Source: Deltaproteobacteria bacterium
GTDB lineage: Bacteria > Desulfobacterota > Desulfomonilia > UBA1062
Assembly: GCA_016934135.1 (NCBI GenBank)
Contig: JAFGTK010000135.1
Span: 1 to 18,948, forward strand
Length of the DNA stretch: 18,948 nucleotides
Reading direction: 5' to 3'
Shown here in pieces: positions 14,400-18,948 of this stretch. The notes under the pieces are model-generated. The model made no database searches. It saw only the letters and a list, made by a program, of their open reading frames with translations, and had not been told where the DNA came from. Each line of letters opens with the position of its first letter. Position 1 is the first letter of the stretch. The position numbers were made by a program, and so were the translations under genes.

Positions 14400-14723
14400 T
14401 CAGGCTTCTTCCAGTTCCTGGATCCTCTTTTGAATATCTTCCAGTGTTTTCTGCAAGTACTGAGCCTGAGCCTTCAATGCATCGATATTCTGCCCGGGAT
14501 TATATGGGGGAACATCAAATGCAGGCGCCTGGTAATACGGAGCCGGGGCGCCGAACCAGGCCCCCCGTCTTCCCCAGCCGCCTCCGCGGCCGCCTCTTCC
14601 CCAGAAACCTCTTCCAGGGATGGGGTTTGCATAACCCGGCATACTATATCCGGCGCAGTAGCCTGCAGCCCTTCCTGTCATCGGCCCCATTCCTGCAGGA
14701 CCTGTTCCGTTACCAAATGGCAT
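14400..14723 (-). CDS. DUF5320-family small protein, Gly/Met-rich head and coiled-coil tail
   Basis: This 107-residue protein opens with GNGTGPAGMGPMTGRAAGYC, the recognisable head of the DUF5320 family of anaerobic bacteria and archaea. A very Gly/Arg/Trp-rich stretch (RGFWGRGGRGGGWGRRG) and a Tyr/Pro-rich segment follow. The tail from about residue 80 (IDALKAQAQYLQKTLEDIQ) is a short coiled coil, as expected for a self-assembling protein. No catalytic motif is present; Cys22 is the only cysteine. ATG 14723 has AGGAG with a 7-8-base gap. A longer reading to 14780 crosses the leader and is rejected. It heads the minus-strand block behind a sigma-54-like promoter. Function is unknown. The usual neighbours in other genomes are NifX-like and ferredoxin genes, as here. 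Confidence 0.85.
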   Translation of the reverse strand: MPFGNGTGPAGMGPMTGRAAGYCAGYSMPGYANPIPGRGFWGRGGRGGGWGRRGAWFGAPAPYYQAPAFDVPPYNPGQNIDALKAQAQYLQKTLEDIQKRIQELEEA

Positions 14724-14797
14724 ATGTCTTCTCCTTTCTTTTTTTAATGTCCGCCTCCAGCTGGAGCGTCTCGTAAACATGTATCTGAGAATGATTG

Positions 14798-14813
14798 TGC
14801 ATATAGGATGCCA
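14798..14813 (-). promoter_or_regulatory. Sigma-54-like -24/-12 promoter of the DUF5320 operon
   Basis: The minus strand reads TGGCATC-CTAT-ATGCA against TGGCACG-N4-TTGCW. TGGCA is intact, GG and GC are correctly spaced, and nine of twelve defined bases match. The start point would be near 14787, giving a leader of about 64 bases with a perfect CTCCAGCTGGAG palindrome before the ribosome site. The two dyads further upstream support an enhancer-dependent promoter. Confidence 0.5.
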
Positions 14814-14887
14814 TTTTTTATTTGAGGTGTATCCTTCTGATAATTAAGCAGATGTTAGCAATTGTGGGTTTATATCCTGTATTTAAT

Positions 14888-14938
14888 GGTCGCATAAATG
14901 CAACCCTTGCATTCGGTATCAGGTTGAAAAATGCGACC
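14888..14938. promoter_or_regulatory. Two related dyads about 33 bp apart, candidate activator sites
   Basis: Site A is GGTCGCAT-AA-ATGCAACC (14888-14905). Site B is GGTTG-N7-CGACC (14922-14938). Both read GGTYG...CRACC, and the centres are about 33 bp apart, close to three helical turns. They lie roughly 110 and 143 bp upstream of the start predicted from the sigma-54-like site, a normal distance for a bacterial enhancer-binding protein. The outer arms GGTCGCAT/ATGCGACC and inner arms AATGCAA/TTGCATT can also nest as hairpins. Confidence 0.45.
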
Positions 14939-15078
14939 CTTAAACGGTATTTTTCATGTCAACTTGTAAGGCTTCCGGGCATCAAAGCGTTCGATGGGTG
15001 CCTGTGAGGTTCTCTTTTAAACCAACATTCTGCAATTGAACAAATTTATAGTGCATAATCTTGGCATAAAACCTTGTT

Positions 15079-15153
15079 CTGTGGGAGCGGCTTCATACGC
15101 GATCTTGAAGAAAATGCAATAATACTTTATCGCGGATGAAGCCGCTCCCACAG
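15079..15153. repeat. REP-like inverted repeat, copy 3
   Basis: The left arm CTGTGGGAGCGGCTTCATAC plus GCGAT pairs with ATCGCGGATGAAGCCGCTCC plus CACAG. The inner palindrome of copy 2 has changed from CAGCC to CATAC on the left and GGCTG to GGATG on the right. These changes are not fully compensatory. It begins about 30 bases beyond the stop of the 15185-16522 flavoprotein, on its 3' side. Confidence 0.88.
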
Positions 15154-15184
15154 GATCTGATCACTCTTTTATGCACAATGTGGG

Positions 15185-16522
15185 TTAAATCTTTTTCCTG
15201 GCCACCCGTGCCGCCATCAGTACGGGGTCGTATACCGGGGAAAAGGGCGGGGCATAGGCAAGGTCGAGATCGAATACCTGGTCGATGGTCATAGTGTTGT
15301 ATATTGCAGTGGTATACACGTCGATCCGCTTGACGGATTCTATTTTTCCTGCAAGCTGTGCACCGAGGACGCGCCGGTCCTTTCTGCTGACAATCACCAG
15401 CGAGGTTATGGGCGACGAACCCGGATAATACCTGGCGCGGTCTCTCGAAATCACAATGACCTTTTCAGGTTCAAGCCCAAGATCTCGGGCCTGTGCGAAA
15501 GACAGGCCGGTGCGTGCTACACCCAGATCGAATACCTTGGTTATGGATGCGTTCATGACACCGGCAAAAGGCTCCTTTTCGCCCGCGATATGCATGCCGG
15601 CGAGAAGCCCCTGCTTGTTGGCCTTGAGTGCCAGCGGTGCATGTACCTCGATCCCGAAGTTGACCATTCTGCTGGTTGCGCAGTCTCCAGCAGCATAGAT
15701 CGTATCAATGCTGGTCTGCATGAACTCATTGACCCTGATTGCCCGGCCGGCACCCAGGATGATCCCCGCCGCCTCGGCAAGTTCGCTGTTCGGCTCGACA
15801 CCGATGGCGAGCAGGACTGCATCTGATTCGATGACGTCAGTGTCGCGGACAATGCCGATCTTGTCTCCTCTCTGCTCCAGGCCGGAGAACGATTTCCCCA
15901 GGCATAAGGTCACACCTTTTTCAGCGAGTTTTTTCTTGATGATATCGGAGATTTCCTTTTCAAAGGCGCGGTGGAGATCTTCCCTGCGGTGGACCAGCGT
16001 TGTTTTGATCCCCTGTTCGCTGAACGATTCCACTGCCTCGAGCCCTATATAGCCACCGCCTATCACGGCTGCGCTCTGCGGTTTGTGCGCCGTGATGAAG
16101 TCTTTTATTCGCGCAGCGTCATACAGATCATTCATGGTGAAGACATTTGAATAGCGGCCTGCCTCAAGTCCCATGGTAGCAGGGCGGGCACCGGTTGCTA
16201 TGATAAGCCGGTCGAAAGATTCCGAGAAACGGTCCCCATCCTTTTCAACCGTGACAATATGATCGTGCGGGTCAATGGCAGTGACGTTGTGGCCGAGCCG
16301 CAGATCCACCTTGCGCTTGTCTCGCGCCTCGTCCGGGGTGACCTCCACCAGTGCGTCCATGTCACCCACCGCACCTTCGACAAAATAAGGAATTCCGCAT
16401 GCCGCGTATGAGATGTATTTCCCCCGTTCAAATAAAATAACCTCGTACTCGGGTTTGAGTCGCTTGATCTGGCTGGCTGCACTCATGCCCGCTGCATCGC
16501 CGCCTATGATGACAACCTTCAT
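15185..16522 (-). CDS. CoA-disulfide reductase (CoADR)-type FAD/NAD(P)H flavoenzyme
   Basis: Of the four flavoproteins here, this 445-residue enzyme has the most canonical CoA-disulfide reductase sequence. The FAD loop is VIIGGDAAGMSAA (residues 4-16), and the active-site motif is SYAACGIPYFVEG with Cys42 as the residue that forms the Cys-S-S-CoA intermediate. The nucleotide loop is VIGGGYIGLEA, followed by TIYAAGDCA and the catalytic-tyrosine motif AYAPPFSPVYDPV. The strand after the nucleotide loop ends LVHRRED, basic, suggesting NADPH preference, unlike its three paralogues here. It reduces CoA disulfide, and often CoA-persulfide or polysulfide, in the cytoplasm. ATG 16522 has a GGGGG run 4-5 bases upstream; the frame stays open 22 more codons without family residues. 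It is divergent from a transporter gene, with the selenoprotein peroxiredoxin beyond. A REP-like repeat follows its stop. Confidence 0.92.
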   Translation of the reverse strand: MKVVIIGGDAAGMSAASQIKRLKPEYEVILFERGKYISYAACGIPYFVEGAVGDMDALVEVTPDEARDKRKVDLRLGHNVTAIDPHDHIVTVEKDGDRFSESFDRLIIATGARPATMGLEAGRYSNVFTMNDLYDAARIKDFITAHKPQSAAVIGGGYIGLEAVESFSEQGIKTTLVHRREDLHRAFEKEISDIIKKKLAEKGVTLCLGKSFSGLEQRGDKIGIVRDTDVIESDAVLLAIGVEPNSELAEAAGIILGAGRAIRVNEFMQTSIDTIYAAGDCATSRMVNFGIEVHAPLALKANKQGLLAGMHIAGEKEPFAGVMNASITKVFDLGVARTGLSFAQARDLGLEPEKVIVISRDRARYYPGSSPITSLVIVSRKDRRVLGAQLAGKIESVKRIDVYTTAIYNTMTIDQVFDLDLAYAPPFSPVYDPVLMAARVARKKI

Positions 16523-16728
16523 GCTGCCCCCTTTCGAAGAATTTGATGCCTGTGTGCGTGTGGATATTGCATGCGTCACATTCAGCATTCAGGGTGGCAT
16601 TGATGCAGCGGTTCTGTCAACAGGAGAATATTTCCGGTTTTACCATAATAGGTTATTGTATAAATCCTACTTTCCACCCATGTTACGGCATGGTATGCAT
16701 CACTGGTCGAATCGATTGGAGGTGCAGA

Positions 16729-16761
16729 ATGCAGAGTACTCAGAGAGATCCCGCAACGTAA
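16729..16761 (+). CDS. Possible 10-codon leader peptide upstream of the transporter
   Basis: ATG 16729 is preceded by an excellent ribosome site (GGAGG, six bases before it) and opens a ten-residue frame, MQSTQRDPAT, ending in TAA. The transporter start follows 36 bases later. So good a ribosome site on so short a frame is unusual and could indicate translational control of the transporter. Chance occurrence is possible. No attenuator hairpin was seen. Confidence 0.3.
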   Translation: MQSTQRDPAT

Positions 16762-16797
16762 AATCAGCTAGATGATAAAGATACACAAGGAATTATC

Positions 16798-17835
16798 ATG
16801 GATTCAATTTTAAAGGCATCGGAATTTATAAAAACAAATCTCCAGTACCTGATGGTTGCAGCGATTGTGCTGGGGCTGTGCAATGTATACCTTTTCGGAG
16901 GGTTCGTTATACCAAAGTGGATCCTGCTGTTTATTATGATCTTTTTCGTGGTGTATCCTGTATTGATCGACACGAAGTTTTCGGAGATCATCTCTCATCT
17001 GAGGGAGCCAAGGCCGATATTCTGCAGCTTTGTGCTCAATTTTTTGTTTTCTCCTTTTATCGCCTACATCATATCTATGGTTTTCCTGTCCGATGAGCCT
17101 GAATTATTCACAGCCCTCATGCTCATCTCTCTCATCCCTACAAGTGCCATGAGTACGGCATGGACTTCGTTTTCAGGGGGCAGCCTGCCTACGGTTCTGT
17201 ATCTAGTCCCTTTCAATCTTCTGTTCGCTTCATTTGTGGCATTGCCCTTTATGCTGCCGCTTTTTGTCAGCGAGGCAATAACGATCAATCAACTCACTAT
17301 TCTAAAAAACATTTTTCTGGTGTTCGGTGTTCCGCTCATTCTGGGCCAGGCCACCCGTGTCATGATCATTCGATTCAAAGGAATCGATACATACAGCAGC
17401 ATTCAGCCAGAATTCAAAGGCATAAGCGCAGCGGGCATACTGGTTCTTCTGTTTCTCGTTATGTCGCTTAAAAGAAATACTCTTCTGCTGGGTCAATACT
17501 CTTTGATTGTCAAAATACTTGTTCCTGTTCTTGCCTACTATGCTTGCATCTATACCATCAGCATCGTTTGGGCGAGGTATTTGGTATGGAGAAAGACCCT
17601 TTCTGCTGAAAAGGCAATAACGCTGGTGTACACCTCGGTGACCCGGCATGTGAATATCTCACTGGCACTTGTCCTTTCAGCTTTCGCCCTCAACCAGGCA
17701 TCACTTATGGTTCTTCTTGTAGTGTTGGCCTATGTCATCCAGGTACCGAGCATGGCATTCTATGCCCAGCATTACGGCAAAAGGTTTGTCTCAATGAATC
17801 AGGCAGGACAGCAACCTGAGGATGACCGGCCATAA
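16798..17835 (+). CDS. BASS-superfamily (bile acid:sodium symporter/ACR3-like) membrane transporter
   Basis: This 345-residue inner-membrane protein has about ten hydrophobic segments arranged as two inverted five-helix halves. Signature-like regions are FVVYPVLIDTKFSEI, ISLIPTSAMSTAWTSFSGG and VTRHVNISLALVLSAFALN. These fit the superfamily of bile-acid symporters, ACR3 arsenite exporters and related organic-anion carriers. The ACR3 loop cysteine that binds arsenite is not evident, and no arsR or arsC gene is near. The substrate is therefore open; an organic or sulfur-containing anion is possible given the neighbours. ATG 16798 has AAGGA with a 7-base gap. It is divergent from the CoA-disulfide reductase and precedes the peroxiredoxin in the same direction by about 110 bases. 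Confidence 0.82.
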   Translation: MDSILKASEFIKTNLQYLMVAAIVLGLCNVYLFGGFVIPKWILLFIMIFFVVYPVLIDTKFSEIISHLREPRPIFCSFVLNFLFSPFIAYIISMVFLSDEPELFTALMLISLIPTSAMSTAWTSFSGGSLPTVLYLVPFNLLFASFVALPFMLPLFVSEAITINQLTILKNIFLVFGVPLILGQATRVMIIRFKGIDTYSSIQPEFKGISAAGILVLLFLVMSLKRNTLLLGQYSLIVKILVPVLAYYACIYTISIVWARYLVWRKTLSAEKAITLVYTSVTRHVNISLALVLSAFALNQASLMVLLVVLAYVIQVPSMAFYAQHYGKRFVSMNQAGQQPEDDRP

Positions 17836-17848
17836 AGAAAACAGCTCC

Positions 17849-17876
17849 TTGAATTCATTAAGACCATGCTTATACT
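17849..17876 (+). promoter_or_regulatory. Sigma-70-type promoter for the selenoprotein peroxiredoxin
   Basis: TTGAAT (17849-17854) and TATACT (17871-17876) are separated by 16 bases. The -35 matches four of six consensus bases and the -10 five of six. It lies just after the transporter stop and gives a leader of about 65 bases before ATG 17947, so the peroxiredoxin can be expressed on its own. Confidence 0.45.
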
Positions 17877-17946
17877 TTATAAGTAACATAGTTTGCATGA
17901 TTTCAAAATCTTGAGCGGATAAAGATCATTGAAAGGAGGATGGTTC

Positions 17947-18666
17947 ATGGCAAAGGAGATAAAGGCCGGCTGTGCAAGGCCGACCGGAGGACCTGTGGGG
18001 GAAAAGAAAAAGAAGGCACCCGCAAAGGAAGAAAGCGTTATCGAGGAGGTGAGATCGATGATCAAGGTTGGGCAGAAGGCGCCGGATTTTACTGCACCGG
18101 CATATCACAAAGGGAAATTCGTATCGGTTCAGTTGTCCGAATATCTGGGGAAATGGGTGGTGCTGTGCTTCTACCCGGGTGACTTCACCTTTGTCTGAGC
18201 GACCGAGATCTCGGCAGTTGCCGAGAAATATCCCGAGTTCAAGAAACTGGGCGTTGAGGTCCTTTCCATGAGCATCGACAGCGTGTTTGTCCACAAGATG
18301 TGGAACGATAACGAGCTATCGAAGATGGTAAAAGGCGGGGTTCCGTTTGCCATGCTCTCGGACGGGGGCGGAAAGGTCGGTTCCATATTCGGGGTGTATG
18401 ACGAGGATGCAGGCGTTGAGACCAGGGGAAGGTTTATCATCGATCCCGACGGAGTGATACAGGGGTACGAGGTGCTCACCCCTCCTGTAGGAAGGAACGT
18501 GAACGAAAGCATCAGGCAGATCCAGGCATTCCAGGTGGTACGCAACAGCAAGGGCACCGAGGCCACCCCTTCGGGCTGGAAGCCGGGCAAGATGACGCTC
18601 AAGCCAGGCCCGGATCTCGTGGGCAAGGTCTGGGAGGTCTGGAAGACCAAGATGGCGTTTGATTAG
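17947..18666 (+). CDS. Selenocysteine-containing AhpC/Prx-type peroxiredoxin (in-frame UGA at 18196-18198)
   Basis: It reduces peroxides with a selenocysteine in place of the peroxidatic cysteine. The frame is continuous from 17947 to 18666 except for TGA at 18196. The flanks read FYPGDFTFV-U-ATE, the peroxiredoxin signature PxxxTxxC with Sec at Cys. Downstream residues continue the fold (EISAVAEKYPEF, RGRFIIDPDGVI, TLKPGPDLVGKVW). A SECIS-like hairpin follows directly. The protein is 239 residues from ATG 17947, with Sec84. A second in-frame ATG at 18058 with a better ribosome site gives 202 residues with Sec47, the normal AhpC position. The extension (KAGCARPTGGPVG, then a Lys-rich run) contains one cysteine. 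The resolving cysteine of AhpC (motif CPxxW) is replaced: the site reads TPSGW, and no cysteine follows Sec. It therefore behaves like a one-Sec enzyme needing an external thiol. It resembles the known PrxU class. Standard gene callers would split or truncate it. Confidence 0.9.
18043..18050 (+). promoter_or_regulatory. Internal Shine-Dalgarno for a second peroxiredoxin start at 18058
   Basis: GAGGAGGT followed seven bases later by ATG 18058 is close to a perfect ribosome site, and this ATG is exactly where AhpC-type proteins begin (IKVGQKAPDF). The upstream ATG 17947 also has a strong site (AAAGGAGGA at 17932-17940). Both starts are in the same frame, 111 bases apart, so two products may be made from one gene. 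Confidence 0.55.
18209..18226 (+). promoter_or_regulatory. Bacterial SECIS element candidate
   Basis: TCTCGGC (18209-18215) and GCCGAGA (18220-18226) form a perfect 7-bp stem with loop AGTT, G being the second loop base. The loop begins 17 bases after the UGA. The known bacterial SECIS rule places a short loop with a G among its first two bases about 16-37 bases after UGA, so the fit is good. The element lies within the coding region, as usual in bacteria, and would be recognised by SelB. Confidence 0.75.
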
Positions 18667-18808
18667 GCTGAAGGCATCATGGATACCGGGCACAGTTCTT
18701 TCCGATGAACATAGGCCCGATGTAGTGGATCAAATATCCGATGGAGTACTGGAGTAAGGGAGTGATGGATAAAAACCGGGGGGATAATAAGGAACCCGGA
18801 GAAACTAG

Positions 18809-18853
18809 TATAGGGTGCCTGAACCGTAGCATATATGGTTCAGATGCCCTATA
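18809..18853. terminator. Hairpin at the 3' side of the peroxiredoxin gene, possibly bidirectional
   Basis: TATAGGG (18809-18815) pairs with CCCTATA (18847-18853), and CTGAACC (18819-18825) with GGTTCAG (18837-18843), separated by a three-base mismatch, with an 11-base loop. A weak T-rich tract follows on the plus strand. It lies about 140 bases after the peroxiredoxin stop and 30 bases from the stop of a possible convergent gene. Confidence 0.45.
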
Positions 18854-18882
18854 TTATTATAACTGAAGTTTCGCACATAATA

Positions 18883-18948
18883 TCAGGCCAAGTCAATATA
18901 AGGATTTTCAAGGATATCGATGAGATAGAAGAAGGTATTGAGGTCGGA
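18883..18948 (-). CDS. Possible C-terminal end of an unidentified minus-strand gene
   Basis: Read on the minus strand from the window edge, 21 codons are open and end in TGA at 18883-18885, with the residues NTFFYLIDILENPYIDLA before the stop. The composition is protein-like, and the position after a hairpin fits a convergent gene, but 21 codons are too few to name a family. Chance is a real alternative. Confidence 0.35.
   Translation of the reverse strand, partial: SDLNTFFYLIDILENPYIDLA

Larger units (their letters stand above)
14724..15184. other. 461-base regulatory gap between two minus-strand genes
   Basis: No credible gene was found. From the DUF5320 start upward it holds a 12-base palindrome CTCCAGCTGGAG (14755-14766) in the leader, a sigma-54-like promoter (14798-14813), two related dyads (14888-14938), about 120 bases of AT-rich sequence with nothing recognised, and REP-like copy 3 (15079-15153). 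Short flanks of the repeat also match in inverse: GCATAAAA before it and TTTTATGC after it. Confidence 0.55.

Noticed and set aside
14724..14780. N-terminal extension of the DUF5320 protein by 19 residues
   Set aside because: The family starts at MPFGNGTGP, and AGGAG precedes that ATG; the extension covers the leader and a palindrome.
1216..15153. REP-like copies as a CRISPR array
   Set aside because: Copies are thousands of bases apart, palindromic throughout and without regular spacers; no cas genes are present.
16595..16610. Sigma-54 site for the transporter (TGGCATTGATGCAGC)
   Set aside because: The -24 half is good, but the -12 half reads CAGC rather than TTGC, and the implied leader would be about 175 bases.
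16798..17835. Transporter as an ACR3 arsenite exporter (ars operon)
   Set aside because: The conserved ACR3 cysteine is not evident, and there is no arsR, arsC or arsM gene nearby; only the broader superfamily is supported.
17947..18666. Peroxiredoxin as a pseudogene or two separate genes split by a stop codon
   Set aside because: The TGA falls precisely on the catalytic residue, the frame continues unchanged with conserved residues after it, and a SECIS-like hairpin follows at the right distance.
18741..18866. 41-codon plus-strand frame after the peroxiredoxin gene
   Set aside because: It runs through the 18809-18853 hairpin, ends in a Tyr-rich AT tract and shows no recognisable family.

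Overview
The window (about half G+C by eye) looks like chromosomal DNA of a strict or facultative anaerobe. It is probably a member of Desulfobacterota or a physiologically similar lineage such as Nitrospirota. The support is indirect: oxygen-sensitive radical SAM enzymes including an anaerobic ribonucleotide reductase activase, a small DUF5320 protein beside a NifX-like protein, a clostridial-type enoate reductase, several CoA-disulfide/polysulfide-type flavoproteins, and a peroxiredoxin whose active-site residue is an in-frame UGA (selenocysteine). No rRNA, tRNA, transposase, phage gene or CRISPR array is visible.

Layout. 1-1137 is the 3' part of a B12-binding-type radical SAM gene (+). 1340-2701 is aspartate kinase (-). 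2933-7940 holds three different FAD/NAD(P)-dependent disulfide-reductase-family flavoproteins, all on the minus strand and separated by hairpin-rich gaps; the middle one carries a C-terminal rhodanese domain and matches the NADH-dependent persulfide/polysulfide reductase layout. From 7941 transcription diverges: nrdG plus an Fsr-like MFS exporter (8091-9996, +). 10236-14723 is a minus-strand block read in the order DUF5320 protein, NifX-like protein, enoate reductase, two-cluster ferredoxin, methyltransferase, J-domain protein. 15185-16522 is a fourth flavoprotein, the most canonical CoA-disulfide reductase (-). It diverges from a BASS-superfamily transporter (16798-17835, +), followed by the selenoprotein peroxiredoxin (17947-18666, +). 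The last 66 bases may be the C-terminal end of another minus-strand gene.

Regulation and repeats. Two perfect FNR-type boxes (TTGAT-N4-ATCAA) lie in promoter regions, one between the divergent flavoprotein and nrdG genes and one before the ferredoxin. Two sequences with correct -24/-12 spacing look like sigma-54 promoters; the one before the DUF5320 gene has two related dyads about 33 bp apart further upstream, as expected for an activator. Three complete copies (about 75 bp) and one half copy of a REP-like palindrome sit just beyond gene ends.

How the genes may work together. The common theme is anaerobic thiol, sulfane-sulfur and peroxide chemistry: four disulfide/persulfide-reductase-like flavoproteins with different active-site surroundings, a rhodanese, a low-potential ferredoxin and enoate reductase, and a one-selenocysteine peroxiredoxin with no visible resolving cysteine. 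That last protein needs an external thiol, and a CoA-disulfide reductase is encoded two genes away. A CoA-linked seleno-peroxidase pathway is therefore a testable inference, not something the sequence proves.
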